Shown: positions 8,579 to 17,521, counted from the stretch's first letter. The stretch is DNA of 64,000 nt from Bradyrhizobium sp. CB1717 (GCF_029714325.1 NZ_CP121666.1:5976001-6040000); one strand, 5' to 3'. Notes: a model not told the origin generated them from the letters alone. A program made the numbers and translations.

Positions 8579-9967
8579 CTAGAGCCCCGCTGCGGCCGGC
8601 ATCGGCTTGGTCTTGCCGGCACGTTCCTGCTTCAGCAGCTCGGCGACCAGGAAGGCCATGTCGATGGATTGCTCGGCGTTGAGGCGCGGATCGCAGACCG
8701 TGTGGTAGCGGTCGTTGAGATCCTCGTCCGTGATCGCGCGGGCGCCGCCGAGGCATTCGGTGACGTCCTTGCCCGTCATCTCCAGATGCACGCCGCCGGC
8801 ATGGGTGCCTTCGGCGGCGTGGATCGCGAAGAACGACTTCACTTCGGACAGGATGCGGTCGAACGGCCGCGTCTTGTAGCCCGACGTCGAGGTGATGGTG
8901 TTGCCGTGCATGGGATCGCACGACCAGACCACCACTTTGCCCTCGCGCTTCACGGCGCGGATCATGTTCGGCAGATGCTCGCCGACCTTGTCGGAGCCGA
9001 AGCGGCCGATCAGCGTCAGCCGGCCCGGCTCGTTGTCGGGATTGAGCACGTCAATCAGCTTCAGGAGCTCGTCGGGCTTCAGCGACGGGCCGCATTTGAG
9101 CCCGATCGGGTTCTTGATGCCGCGGAAATATTCGATGTGGCCGTGATCGAGCTGGCGGGTGCGATCGCCGATCCAGATCATGTGGCCCGAGGTCGCATAC
9201 CAGTCGCCGGTGGTGGAATCGACGCGGGTCATGGCCTGCTCGTAGCCGAGCAGCAGTGCCTCGTGGCTGGTGTAGAAATCGGTCGAGCGGAGCTCGGGAT
9301 GGGCCTCGAGATCGAGGCCGCAGGCGCGCATGAAATTGAGCGCATCCGAAATGCGGTCGGCCAATTCCTTGTAGCGGCGGGACTGCGGGCTATCCTTGAG
9401 GAAGCCGAGCATCCATTGATGCACGCTGCCGAGATTGGCGTAGCCGCCGGTGGCGAAGGCACGCAGCAGGTTCAGCGTCGCCGCCGACTGGCGATAGGCC
9501 ATCAGCTGGCGCTGCGGATCCGGCACCCGCGCCTCTTTCGTGAACGCGATGTCGTTGACGATGTCGCCGCGATAGCTCGGCAGCTCGATGCCGTTCAATT
9601 TCTCGGTCGGCGACGACCGCGGTTTTGCAAATTGGCCGGCGATACGGCCGACCTTCACCACCGGCACCGCGCCGGCATAGGTCAACACGACCGCCATCTG
9701 CAGCAGCACGCGGAAGAAGTCGCGGATGTTGTTGGCGCCGTGCTCGGCAAAGCTCTCGGCGCAGTCGCCGCCCTGGAGCAGGAAGGCCTCGCCGGCCGCG
9801 ACACGGGCCAGCGCCTTCTTCAAATTGCGCGCCTCGCCGGCGAACACCAGCGGCGGAAAGGTCGCAAGCTGCGCCTCGACGTCGGCCAGGGCCTTGGCGT
9901 CGGGATAATCGGGCACCTGTAGCACCGGCTTGCTGCGCCAGGACTCGGGCGTCCACCGCTCGGACAT
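8579..9967 (-). CDS. aroG: 3-deoxy-7-phosphoheptulonate synthase, class II
   Basis: First step of the shikimate pathway: phosphoenolpyruvate plus erythrose 4-phosphate gives DAHP. The 462-residue protein is the plant-like class II type, with GGDCAE near residue 80, KCGPSL, the metal/substrate motif CDPMHGN, and [10 protein letters not shown] toward the C-terminus. The ATG at 9967 has GGAGAG upstream and gives the usual N-terminus [14 protein letters not shown]; the frame is open 10 codons further without support. It heads the aroG-dgkA-nadE group. The symbol for class II enzymes varies between databases. Confidence 0.93.
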   Translation of the reverse strand: MSERWTPESWRSKPVLQVPDYPDAKALADVEAQLATFPPLVFAGEARNLKKALARVAAGEAFLLQGGDCAESFAEHGANNIRDFFRVLLQMAVVLTYAGAVPVVKVGRIAGQFAKPRSSPTEKLNGIELPSYRGDIVNDIAFTKEARVPDPQRQLMAYRQSAATLNLLRAFATGGYANLGSVHQWMLGFLKDSPQSRRYKELADRISDALNFMRACGLDLEAHPELRSTDFYTSHEALLLGYEQAMTRVDSTTGDWYATSGHMIWIGDRTRQLDHGHIEYFRGIKNPIGLKCGPSLKPDELLKLIDVLNPDNEPGRLTLIGRFGSDKVGEHLPNMIRAVKREGKVVVWSCDPMHGNTITSTSGYKTRPFDRILSEVKSFFAIHAAEGTHAGGVHLEMTGKDVTECLGGARAITDEDLNDRYHTVCDPRLNAEQSIDMAFLVAELLKQERAGKTKPMPAAAGL

Positions 9968-10147
9968 CGCAATCTCTCCGTGAAGCAAAAAGCACAACCT
10001 GATCTAGGGGTTGCGAGGGCCGCCTTATACACAGGCTGGCACGACATCGCCAGTTGTAAATCCGTTTCGCATTGCAAACCCTTGCGGGCAAAGCTGAATT
10101 CGCATTTGCTAGGGGTAGCGAGGAAACCGGCAAGACACCTTCCGCCC

Positions 10148-11044
10148 ATGGACGCGGCACTGGACGACGTTTTCATCGACGAGATCAGCTTCCCGGCGAC
10201 TGACGGGTATGCGCTGGCCGGCACCCTGTTCCTGCCGCGCGGCACCAAGCGCCACGCCGTCCTGATCAATTCGGCCACCGCCGTCCCGCGAAAAATCTAC
10301 CGCGGCTTTGCCTCCTACCTCGCCCATCGCGGCTGCGCGGTCCTCACTTACGACTACCGCGGCATCGGCGATTCCCGGCTGCCGGCGATGGTCGGCTACA
10401 ACCAGCCGAAATCGCTGGTCGGCTTCAAGGCCTCGATGTCGGACTGGGCCGCGCTCGACGTCACCGCCGCGGTGCGCTGGATGCGCGAGCGCTATCATGG
10501 CCTGCCCCTTGCCTATGTCGGCCATTCCTACGGCGGCCAGGCGCTCGGGCTGATCGAGAACAACAGCGATATCTCCCGCGCCGCCTTCGTCGCCTCGCAG
10601 GCCGCGACCTGGCGGCTGATGACCTCACCGGAGAAATACCGCGTCTACGCCTTCATGAATTTTGTCGGCGTGCCGTTGGCCCACGCGCTCGGTTACGCGC
10701 CGGGCTGGGCCGGCATCGGCGAGGATCTGCCCAAGGGCGTGTTCCTGCAATGGGCCGAGTGGGTCCGGAGCCCGCGCTATCTGTTCGATTCAAAGCTGCC
10801 GGCGCTGGAGAATTTCGCGACGTTCAAGGGCGAGCTGCGCGCGCTGTGCTTCTCGGACGATCCCTGGGCGACGCGGCCCGCGGTCGAGCTGCTCACGGGC
10901 GGCTTCACCGCGATCAAGCCGGACGTGCTGACGGTCAGGCCATCCGAGGTCGGCGCCAAGGCTATCGGCCATTTCGGCTTCTTCCGCCCCGCGCACCGCG
11001 ACACGCTGTGGCGCGGCGTCGCGGAATGGCTTCAGGGCGAGTGA
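10148..11044 (+). CDS. Alpha/beta hydrolase
   Basis: A 298-residue serine-hydrolase-fold protein. The nucleophile elbow GHSYGGQ is present near residue 125, the oxyanion-side segment YDYRGIGDS precedes it, and a late His in AIGHFGFF can complete the triad with an Asp such as that in SDDPW. No signal peptide is seen, so it is cytosolic. The overall pattern (PATDGYALAGTLF at the start) matches the family often called alpha/beta hydrolase YheT/COG4757-like, of unknown substrate. The ATG at 10148 was chosen because family similarity starts there. It is divergent from aroG. Confidence 0.85.
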   Translation: MDAALDDVFIDEISFPATDGYALAGTLFLPRGTKRHAVLINSATAVPRKIYRGFASYLAHRGCAVLTYDYRGIGDSRLPAMVGYNQPKSLVGFKASMSDWAALDVTAAVRWMRERYHGLPLAYVGHSYGGQALGLIENNSDISRAAFVASQAATWRLMTSPEKYRVYAFMNFVGVPLAHALGYAPGWAGIGEDLPKGVFLQWAEWVRSPRYLFDSKLPALENFATFKGELRALCFSDDPWATRPAVELLTGGFTAIKPDVLTVRPSEVGAKAIGHFGFFRPAHRDTLWRGVAEWLQGE

Positions 11045-11051
11045 GACTGCG

Positions 11052-11315
11052 TCAGCGGATGATCGTCGTCAGCGCCGAGTAGCGCCTGGTCGGCTTGGCG
11101 TCGCTTGGCGCAAACTGCGCGAACGCTTCGCTGACGCGGATCGCCGGCGGCGTGTCGCTCGCGAACCGAAACTCCTTCGGCTTGGGTGCGTAGAAGCTGG
11201 CGCTGTAATAGGCGTCGTCGAAGCGCGCCTCGCCGACGCCGAACACCGCGTCGCAGGCGAACAGGAGCGCGTACACTCCCGCAACCGCGACGACGATCTC
11301 CCTGAAGATTGACAT
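11052..11315 (-). CDS. Small membrane-anchored hypothetical protein
   Basis: An 87-residue protein with one hydrophobic segment near the N-terminus (about residues 5-24), which could be a signal peptide or an anchor, followed by a polar region with Tyr-rich YYSASFYAP. No family was recognised. The start at 11315 (MSIFREIVV) puts the hydrophobic segment at the N-terminus; the frame is open 15 codons further. It is convergent with the hydrolase gene and probably monocistronic. Confidence 0.6.
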   Translation of the reverse strand: MSIFREIVVAVAGVYALLFACDAVFGVGEARFDDAYYSASFYAPKPKEFRFASDTPPAIRVSEAFAQFAPSDAKPTRRYSALTTIIR

Positions 11316-11440
11316 GATGATGCCCTGCCCTGTTGCGGGCAGGATGCAGCTCGGTTCCAAAGCTCTGGTTTAAGGCGCCGCGCTTCTTGTCGGGAGGGTT
11401 TGCGCCTGCTGAGCCGGATGCAGACAATTTTATCGATCTC

Positions 11441-11476
11441 GAAAAAGAGCCCGCCTGACCGGACGATCAGGCGGGC
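11441..11476 (-). terminator. Rho-independent terminator of the aldehyde dehydrogenase gene
   Basis: On the minus strand a perfect 10-base stem (arms at 11449-11458 and 11467-11476, loop 8 bases) is followed by a run of five T (11446-11442). It lies 25 bases downstream of the stop of the aldehyde dehydrogenase gene that ends at 11502, so it is a good intrinsic terminator. Confidence 0.8.
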
Positions 11477-11501
11477 CCAGGATTGGCCGATCGGGAGGTT
11501 A

Positions 11502-12989
11502 TCAGACGGCCAGATTCATCCAGACAGCCTTGGGCTCGGTGAAATTGTCGAGCGCCGCGGTGCCGTGCTCGCGGCCGAGGCCGGAGTCGCGCTCGCCGCC
11601 CCAGGGCAGGCGCACGTCGGTATAGCCATAGGTGTTCATCCAGACCGTGCCCGCGCGCGCCCGCTTGGCGAAGCGCTGCAGCTTGCCGATGTCACGGCTC
11701 CAGACGCCCGCGGCGAGGCTGTAGGCGGTGCCGTTGGCGATCCGCAGGGCATCTGCCTCGTCCCTGAACTTGATGACGCTGACGACGGGGCCAAAAATTT
11801 CCTCCTGGGAGACCCGCATCTCGTGCTCGACGTTTGCGAACACCGTCGGGCTGATGAAGTGGCCGCGCTCCCCGACCCGCGTCCCGCCGGTGACGAGGGT
11901 CGCGCCCTCCTTCCGGCCGATATCGACGTAGTCGAGGATCGACTTCATTTGCTTCTCGGAGATGACGGGGCCGAGCGCCGTCTTGCGGTCGAGCGGATCG
12001 CCGATCCTGAGCGATTTCGCGCGCGCAGCCAGTCGCTCGACCACCTCGTCATAGGCCTTCTCCTGCACCAGCACGCGGGAGCCGGCCGAGCAGACCTGGC
12101 CGGCATTGAAGAAGATGCCGGAGGCCGCCGCCTTCGACGCTGCTTCAAGATCGGCATCGTCAAAGATGACGTTGGCCGACTTGCCGCCAAGCTCGAGTGA
12201 GACGCGCTTGAAGTTGCCGGCGGCACCCTTCATGATTCCGCGCCCCACGCCGGGCGAGCCGGTGAAGGTGACCTTGTCGACATCGGGGTGATTAACCAGC
12301 GCATCGCCGACGACTCGTCCCGGTCCCGTCACGACGTTGACGACGCCCGCCGGCAGTCCGGCTTCGAGCGCGAGCTCGGCGATGCGCAGCGCCGACAGCG
12401 AGGTCAGCTCGGCCGGCTTCATCACGATGGTGCAGCCGCAGGCGAGCGCCGGTGCAAGCTTCCACATGCCGATCATCAGCGGGAAATTCCACGGCACGAT
12501 TGCCGCGACCACGCCGACAGGCTCACGCATGGTGTAGGTCAGGGCATCGTCGCGCACCGGCACGACGTCGCCGCTGATCTTGTCGGCCCAGCCGGCGTAG
12601 TAGATCAGCGTGTCGACGGCGGCCGGAAAGTCCTGGCGCATCGTCGCGGAAATCGGCTTGCCGGCATCGATCGACTCGAGCTCGATGATTTCTTCGGCGT
12701 GTGCCTTAAGCAGATCCGCCCAGCGCAGCAGGATCTGGCCGCGCTCGGAGGCGCGCATCGTCCGCCATGGGCCTTCGAACGCCCGGCGCGCGGCGGCGAC
12801 GGCATGCTCGACATCGGCCTCGCCACCCTCGGCGACGGCGGCGATGACCTGCCCGGTGGCGGGATTGAGGGATTTGAAGGTGCGGCCGGAGCTGGCGGGG
12901 ACGCGGCGGCCGTCGATGAGCAGGTGCTGCGGCCGGGCCATGAACTCGGTCGCCGGCGAATGCGCAAAGTCATATGCAACGGACATCAT
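11502..12989 (-). CDS. Aldehyde dehydrogenase family protein
   Basis: An NAD(P)-dependent aldehyde oxidation enzyme of 495 residues. It has the full set of family marks: VPWNFPLMIGMWKLAPALA, the Rossmann-binding TFTGSPGVG, the catalytic Glu in LELGGKSAN, and the catalytic Cys in NAGQVCSAGSR. Substrate is unknown; the sequence is closest in feel to broad-range betaine/gamma-aminobutyraldehyde types. Two consecutive ATGs (12989, 12986) follow an AGGAGG; either may be used. It is divergent from a ModE-HTH regulator 110 bases away, which may control it. Confidence 0.9.
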   Translation of the reverse strand: MMSVAYDFAHSPATEFMARPQHLLIDGRRVPASSGRTFKSLNPATGQVIAAVAEGGEADVEHAVAAARRAFEGPWRTMRASERGQILLRWADLLKAHAEEIIELESIDAGKPISATMRQDFPAAVDTLIYYAGWADKISGDVVPVRDDALTYTMREPVGVVAAIVPWNFPLMIGMWKLAPALACGCTIVMKPAELTSLSALRIAELALEAGLPAGVVNVVTGPGRVVGDALVNHPDVDKVTFTGSPGVGRGIMKGAAGNFKRVSLELGGKSANVIFDDADLEAASKAAASGIFFNAGQVCSAGSRVLVQEKAYDEVVERLAARAKSLRIGDPLDRKTALGPVISEKQMKSILDYVDIGRKEGATLVTGGTRVGERGHFISPTVFANVEHEMRVSQEEIFGPVVSVIKFRDEADALRIANGTAYSLAAGVWSRDIGKLQRFAKRARAGTVWMNTYGYTDVRLPWGGERDSGLGREHGTAALDNFTEPKAVWMNLAV

Positions 12990-13001
12990 ATTTCCTCCTG
13001 T

Positions 13002-13015
13002 TCTGGTATGCCAGA
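13002..13015. promoter_or_regulatory. Short inverted repeat in divergent promoter region
   Basis: TCTGG and CCAGA arms with a 4-base spacer lie just upstream of the aldehyde dehydrogenase ribosome-binding site. The arms are short, so this is only a weak candidate operator for the divergently encoded regulator. Confidence 0.25.
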
Positions 13016-13071
13016 CTAGGCGCCTACTGGCCGGAGTAAATATGATATGATCTGCAAATGAACGCGGAACA

Positions 13072-13089
13072 TATGAAGCGTAGTTCATA
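13072..13089. promoter_or_regulatory. Inverted repeat before the ModE-HTH/PBP regulator
   Basis: TATGAA (13072-13077) and TTCATA (13084-13089) form a perfect palindrome with a 6-base spacer. It lies immediately upstream of the GGAAAGG ribosome-binding region of the regulator starting at 13101. The spacing resembles that of ModE-class sites although the arms differ, which suggests autoregulation. Inference only. Confidence 0.4.
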
Positions 13090-13100
13090 AGGAAAGGCCG

Positions 13101-14183
13101 ATGCTTCAGATCGAGATCGAGGCTGTCTGGCGGTTTCGCCGCGAGGGCAGCCCGCGCACCGTCGCCGTCATGCTCGGCGTGCTCAACGAAATCCGGAAGA
13201 CCGGCAAGATCACCAGCGCCGCCAGCGACGCGCACCTCTCCTATCGCCATGTCTGGAATCTGATCGAGCAATGGTCGGAGTTCTTCGGCACGCCGCTGGT
13301 CGAGACCCAGCGCGGCAAGGGCTCGAAGCTGACGCCGTTCGGCGAGCGGCTGGTGTGGGCCGGCGAGCGCATGCAGGCGCGGCTCGGGCAGCAGCTCGAA
13401 AACCTCGCGCAGGAGCTCGCCAGCGAGATCAAGCCGTTCCTCGAACAGCGTCCCGCGGTGATCCGCGTTCACGCGAGCCACGGCTTTGCGGTGGCGAAGC
13501 TGCGCGAATTCCTCGACCGCGAGCCCGGCATCGGCGTCGATCTGCGCTATGTCAGCAACCAGCATTCGCTGGTCTCGCTGGCGCAAGGTGCCTGCGACCT
13601 CTCCGGCCTGCATCTGCCGCACGGCGCGCTGCGCGCCCAGGGCATCAAGGCGGCGCGCGAATGGCTCGATCCGCGCGAAGACCGCATCATCAGCTTCGTC
13701 ACGCGCGAGATGGGCCTGATGGTCGCGCGCGGCAATCCGCTGCGCATCGCCTCGCTTCATGACCTCACCAGGCCGAACGTCCGCTTCGTCAACCGCGACC
13801 ATGATTCCGGCACGCGCCTCTTGTTCGACCAATTGCTCGCCGCGAACGGCATCGAGGAGAGCAGGATCAACGGCGCGCAACAGATCGAGTTCACCCACGC
13901 GGCGGTTGCAGCCTATGTCGCGAGCGGCATGGCGGATGCGTGCTTCGGCGTCGAGGCGGCCGCGCGACAGTTCGGCCTCGACTTCATCCGCCTCCTTACC
14001 GAGGATTATTTCTTCGTCTGCAAGCGCGCGTTCCTGGACACCGCGCCAATGCAGCGCATCCTCGAGATCATCCGCAGCGCCGATTTCCGCGCCGCCGTCG
14101 CCACCCTGCCCGGCTACGTGCCGTCGGACACGGGCACAGTGACCGGCGTGAAGGCGTTTCTGGAGATGCACGCCGTGCGGTGA
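13101..14183 (+). CDS. Regulator: ModE-type winged HTH fused to periplasmic-binding-like domain
   Basis: A 360-residue one-component regulator. Residues about 20-95 form the ModE/LysR-type winged helix: KTGKITSAASDAHLSYRHVW is the recognition region and RGKGSKLTPFGERL the wing. Residues about 115-350 look like the PBP-superfamily domain (PF12727 type) found behind ModE-like HTHs, a relative of molybdate-binding ModA. The effector could be molybdate, tungstate or another small ligand. It is divergent from the aldehyde dehydrogenase and 79 bases before a second ModE-like gene. The cytosolic location is inferred from the lack of a signal peptide. Confidence 0.82.
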   Translation: MLQIEIEAVWRFRREGSPRTVAVMLGVLNEIRKTGKITSAASDAHLSYRHVWNLIEQWSEFFGTPLVETQRGKGSKLTPFGERLVWAGERMQARLGQQLENLAQELASEIKPFLEQRPAVIRVHASHGFAVAKLREFLDREPGIGVDLRYVSNQHSLVSLAQGACDLSGLHLPHGALRAQGIKAAREWLDPREDRIISFVTREMGLMVARGNPLRIASLHDLTRPNVRFVNRDHDSGTRLLFDQLLAANGIEESRINGAQQIEFTHAAVAAYVASGMADACFGVEAAARQFGLDFIRLLTEDYFFVCKRAFLDTAPMQRILEIIRSADFRAAVATLPGYVPSDTGTVTGVKAFLEMHAVR

Positions 14184-14262
14184 TGAAGGACCGCGCGCTC
14201 ACCTTGTCCACGGCAAGCAAGAGTGGCAATCTCAGTTGCGAATTGATCCAAGAGTCCTCGTC

Positions 14263-14637
14263 ATGCCGCGCGCCAGCGCCAAACCGCTTCCCCAGTTGAG
14301 CCTTCGCATCGACCTCGACGGCGAGGACCGGATCGGCCCCGGCAAGATCGAGCTGCTTGAGCAGATCCGCGAGCACGGCTCGATCTCGGCGGCCGGCCGC
14401 GCCATGGACATGTCCTACAAGCGCGCCTGGGACCTCGTCGACGAGATCAAGCGCATCTGCGGACATGCCGTGGTCGAGCCGCAGGCCGGCGGCAAGAACG
14501 GCGGCGGCGCCATGCTCACGCCGTTTGGCGAAAAGCTCGTCGCGCGCTACCGCAAGATCGAGCGCGACGCCGCGCGCGCCGTGCACAAGGAGCTGGAGGC
14601 GCTCAGGAGCGACATCGCCAGGTCGCGGAAGTCGTGA
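14263..14637 (+). CDS. Stand-alone ModE-type winged HTH protein
   Basis: A 124-residue protein that is only the DNA-binding half of ModE. Residues about 25-100 carry HGSISAAGRAMDMSYKRAWD and the glycine-rich wing GGKNGGGAMLTPFGEKL, very like E. coli ModE. The two C-terminal MOP (molybdate-binding) domains are absent. The ATG at 14263 gives a natural N-terminus; a TTG nine codons upstream is less likely. Without a MOP domain it must sense molybdate indirectly or act constitutively. A near-consensus Mo-box lies about 400 bases downstream, before the next gene. Confidence 0.85.
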   Translation: MPRASAKPLPQLSLRIDLDGEDRIGPGKIELLEQIREHGSISAAGRAMDMSYKRAWDLVDEIKRICGHAVVEPQAGGKNGGGAMLTPFGEKLVARYRKIERDAARAVHKELEALRSDIARSRKS

Positions 14638-14650
14638 ACACACTCTGCCA

Positions 14651-15028
14651 CTAGTTCGGCCGCACCGTCACTTCCGGCATCGGCTGCGTCAGCGCTTCGC
14701 CGAGCAGGCTCTGCTCCGCCTTCGGGATCGAGAAGCGGACCTTGAAGCCGTCCTCGGTCTGAAGCGTGATGATGCGCTGGGTCGTGTCGGTCGATTGCTC
14801 CAGCACCCAGGACGCCAGCGGATAGGCGTAGCGCAGGCTCTGGTCGCCGTAACGGGCCTTCAGCGCCGTCTCGAGCAATCCCGGCAGCGTCATGATGAGG
14901 GCGCCGACCTGGTTGAGCGAGACGCTGACGGCGGCAGGATTGCCGGTCACGTCCTCGAAGCCCAGCGAGATCGCGCCGCCGTCGGCCGCCACCTCGCAGG
15001 TCGTGAGCGCTCTGACCTTGATTTCCAT
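14651..15028 (-). CDS. Hypothetical protein behind a Mo-box
   Basis: A 125-residue protein of no family I recognise. Alternating hydrophobic residues suggest a mostly beta-strand fold, with one possible helix (VGALIMTLPGLLETALKARYG, about residues 41-61). There is no signal peptide, Cys cluster or obvious active site. It is convergent with the stand-alone ModE-HTH gene, 13 bases apart. The ModE-like palindrome at 15051-15074 starts 22 bases before its ATG, so its expression may respond to molybdenum. Confidence 0.7.
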   Translation of the reverse strand: MEIKVRALTTCEVAADGGAISLGFEDVTGNPAAVSVSLNQVGALIMTLPGLLETALKARYGDQSLRYAYPLASWVLEQSTDTTQRIITLQTEDGFKVRFSIPKAEQSLLGEALTQPMPEVTVRPN

Positions 15029-15050
15029 CGAGAACTCCGGAGCGCAGTTC

Positions 15051-15074
15051 CGCTATATCCTGAAAAATATAGCG
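15051..15074. promoter_or_regulatory. Candidate Mo-box (ModE binding site)
   Basis: CGCTATAT (15051-15058) and ATATAGCG (15067-15074) are perfect inverted arms with 8 bases between them, giving 24 bases in all, and are followed by AT. The ModE consensus CGnTATATA-N6-TATATAnCG has the same total length and differs only at the innermost base of each arm. The site lies just upstream of the minus-strand gene starting at 15028, where a bound regulator would repress. Two ModE-HTH proteins are encoded within 2 kb. Confidence 0.65.
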
Positions 15075-15184
15075 ATAGTTGCGATCAGGTCCAGCCGGTT
15101 GTTTTGGAATATCTCGAACCGGCCGGAGGGAGCGTGGTTTCGACTTCGGACGGCGACACGGTCCCGGCAGCGCCACGCGGCCGC

Positions 15185-15793
15185 TTACATCAGCGGCTCG
15201 TCCTTCAGCGCCGACACCACCTGCTCGCCGCGCTCGGTCAGGCGATAGGTCACCAGCGGCCGGCTCGATGGCGGCTTGCGATCGATCTCGACGATGTAGC
15301 CGCGCACCATCAGCGCTTCGAAGCTGCCGTAATAGCCGAACATGCTGATCTGGTTCTGCTTCAGCAGCTTGAACTCGCGCAGGAGGCGGATCTCGTTGCC
15401 CGAGAGCAGCGAGCGGCGCACGCGCTGCACGAAGCGTGCGCGCTGCTCGAACCAGGCCTGATCGGGCAATTCATGTGCGGCCGGCGCCGGGTCGCGCTCG
15501 CAGGGGCGCAGCTCCGGCGCGGCGTCGGCCATCACCTGCGGCAGGCACGGCATGCTGCTGACGACCGCTTCCCTGGCGACATCGAGCAAGGCGATCGGCC
15601 AGCGCCGCTTGTTGTCCACCATCACCGGCGGCGGCACGACGTTGTCGCGCACGAGTTGCTCGAAGCGCCCGGCGGTCACGCCGACATAGGCGGCCGCCCG
15701 TCGGCGATCGACCAGACGGGTGTCCGGCCCGTGCTCCAGCTCGCAAGCGATGTTCCCGTCCACCCCGAAATCCCCTGGCGCCTCGTTGCGCAC
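15185..15793 (-). CDS. Putative DNA-binding protein with MerR/AlpA-like HTH
   Basis: About 202 residues. An N-terminal segment, DTRLVDRRRAAAYVGVTAGR followed by NKRRWPIALLDVAREAV, looks like a MerR/excisionase-type helix-turn-helix. The C-terminal part (RSLLSGNEIRLLREFKLL, then YRLTERGEQVVSAL) looks like a second winged-helix. The start is uncertain: GTG at 15793 (behind GGAAGA) or GTG at 15763 (behind AGGGGA). The longest frame to 15928 would overlap the divergent LysR gene and is rejected. Role unknown; it may be co-regulated with the LysR gene. Confidence 0.6.
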   Translation of the reverse strand: MRNEAPGDFGVDGNIACELEHGPDTRLVDRRRAAAYVGVTAGRFEQLVRDNVVPPPVMVDNKRRWPIALLDVAREAVVSSMPCLPQVMADAAPELRPCERDPAPAAHELPDQAWFEQRARFVQRVRRSLLSGNEIRLLREFKLLKQNQISMFGYYGSFEALMVRGYIVEIDRKPPSSRPLVTYRLTERGEQVVSALKDEPLM

Positions 15794-15881
15794 GGCATGG
15801 CGTCTTCCCGGCAGGGCCGGCCAAACCGGCGGCGAACCTAAGGAGAAGCAGCGCTCTCGAAAAGCAGAGAATTTCGCACAT

Positions 15882-15910
15882 GTTGCTGCCGTTTCGGCAA
15901 CGGCTATAGT
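15882..15910 (+). promoter_or_regulatory. Promoter with palindrome for the LysR gene
   Basis: TTGCTG (15883-15888) and TATAGT (15905-15910) with a 16-base spacer make a plausible sigma-70 promoter for the LysR gene starting at 15927. GTTGC (15882-15886) and GCAAC (15897-15901) form an inverted repeat over the -35 and spacer. This is the usual position for LysR autoregulation and divergent control. Confidence 0.45.
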
Positions 15911-15926
15911 CTCCCCAGGGCACCCC

Positions 15927-16865
15927 ATGCGATTTCATTCACCCGCCATCCAGTACTTCCACGCGGTCCGCCGCACCGGCTCGATCCGCGCCGCGGCGCG
16001 CGTCCTGAACGTTGCCTCCTCGGCCGTCAGCCGCCAGATTCTCAAGCTGGAGCAAGAGGTTGGATCACCCTTGTTCGAGCGCAACGCGCGCGGCCTGACG
16101 CTGACGACGGTCGGCGAGATGCTGGCCCGGCATGTCATGAACGTGCTCCAGGACCTCGACCGCTTCCGCTCGGACGTCGCCTCCCTTTCCGGCGCCTGGA
16201 GCGGCACCGTCCGCATCGCCTGTATCGAATCGCTGACGGAATCCGTGCTGCCGGACCTGATCGCATCCCATCGCGGCCGGGCCCGCCGCGTCAGCTTCAC
16301 CACCGAGGTGAAGGGGTCGTCGGACGTGCTGGAGTCCTTGAGCCGCGGCGAAGCCGACATCGGCATCGCCATGGCGCTCCGCCACCCGCCCGATTTGCGG
16401 CAGGTCGCCCTGAAGCGGTTTCGTCTCGGCGCGGTGGTCGCACGCGAGCATCCGCTGGCGCGCCGCAAGACGGTGACGCTGGAGCAATGCCTCGCCTTCC
16501 CCGTCATCAACGCGCTGCCGGAGCTGTCGATCTATCATCTGCTGCAGCCGCTGATCGCGCAGCTCTCGGAGACGCCGGAGCCGGCGATCCAGGCCAACTC
16601 GATCGACCTGATGCGCGAGCTCGCCGCGCGCGGCGTCGGTGTGGCCTTCCAGACCCAGCTCGGCATCAACAGGCTGTCACGCGACGGCCAGCTCGTCTTC
16701 CTGCCGCTCGACAATGCCGGCAGCCCGGTCTGGTCCGATCTCGGCATCTATGTCCGTGCCGAGCGCACCCTGCCTGCCTACACCGAATCCCTCCTTCAGG
16801 AGCTGGTGCGCGAACTGGGCGAGCGCGAGCGGCGCGAGAACGCGGCCTATCCTCAGACGCCGTGA
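15927..16865 (+). CDS. LysR-family transcriptional regulator
   Basis: A 312-residue LysR-type regulator. The winged HTH is at residues about 5-65 (GSIRAAARVLNVASSAVSRQILKLEQEVG), followed by a linker helix and a two-lobed effector-binding domain from about residue 90 (SGTVRIACIES). The ATG at 15927 sits behind CCAGGG; the longer frame from 15720 would run through the divergent gene. The effector is unknown. The most likely target is the divergent HTH gene or itself, given the palindrome in its promoter. Confidence 0.9.
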   Translation: MRFHSPAIQYFHAVRRTGSIRAAARVLNVASSAVSRQILKLEQEVGSPLFERNARGLTLTTVGEMLARHVMNVLQDLDRFRSDVASLSGAWSGTVRIACIESLTESVLPDLIASHRGRARRVSFTTEVKGSSDVLESLSRGEADIGIAMALRHPPDLRQVALKRFRLGAVVAREHPLARRKTVTLEQCLAFPVINALPELSIYHLLQPLIAQLSETPEPAIQANSIDLMRELAARGVGVAFQTQLGINRLSRDGQLVFLPLDNAGSPVWSDLGIYVRAERTLPAYTESLLQELVRELGERERRENAAYPQTP

Positions 16866-16888
16866 CGTCCGGTCAGGTGCGCCCGCGC

Positions 16889-17473
16889 TCAGCCGTGGCC
16901 TGCCGCCTTGCGGTGGCCGTTCTCGCTGAGGCGGTCGACCCAGGCGATGCCGATCGCGGAGATGATGAAGGTCAGGTGGATCAAGACCTGCCACATCACG
17001 CCGCTCTCGGTGAAATTGCTGCGCGTGGTGCCGAGATTGCCGGCCTCGATGAAGGTCCGCAGCAGCGAGATCGAAGAGATGCCGATGATCGCCATCGCCA
17101 GCTTGATCTTGAGCACGCTGGCATTGACGTGGCTCAGCCATTCCGGCTCGTCGGGATGGCCGCTCAGGTTGAGACGGGAGACGAAGGTCTCGTAACCGCC
17201 GACGATCACCATCACCAAGAGGTTCGAGATCATGACGACGTCGATCAGTCCGAGCACGACGAGCATGATCTGCTGCTCGCTGGCATCGAACGAATGCACG
17301 ACCAGGTGCCAGAGCTCTTTCAGGAACAGCAGCACGTAGACGCCCTGCGCGATGATCAGGCCGACATAGAGCGGCACCTGCAGCCAGCGCGAGCCGAAGA
17401 TCAGCTGCGCGAACGGGCCGATTTGCGGCCGCGACAACGGCGCAACCAAATGTGCTTTGGGTTCAGGCTTCAT
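16889..17473 (-). CDS. YqhA/UPF0114 family membrane protein (TIGR00645)
   Basis: A 194-residue inner-membrane protein with about four hydrophobic helices. The segments FGSRWLQVPLYVGLIIAQGV and MISNLLVMVIVGGYETFVS are hallmarks of the UPF0114 (YqhA) family, whose role is unknown. It lies 48 bases downstream of the TerC-family gene on the same strand and may be co-transcribed with the ter cluster. Confidence 0.88.
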   Translation of the reverse strand: MKPEPKAHLVAPLSRPQIGPFAQLIFGSRWLQVPLYVGLIIAQGVYVLLFLKELWHLVVHSFDASEQQIMLVVLGLIDVVMISNLLVMVIVGGYETFVSRLNLSGHPDEPEWLSHVNASVLKIKLAMAIIGISSISLLRTFIEAGNLGTTRSNFTESGVMWQVLIHLTFIISAIGIAWVDRLSENGHRKAAGHG

Positions 17474-17521
17474 TGATCACTCCGGAGTGCAGGCAGGAGA
17501 TTTCGCTTCAAGGATTCGCGC

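Noticed and set aside
7162..8682. Plus-strand 506-codon frame opposite nadE and dgkA
   Set aside because: It crosses two real genes and their boundary, and has antisense composition.
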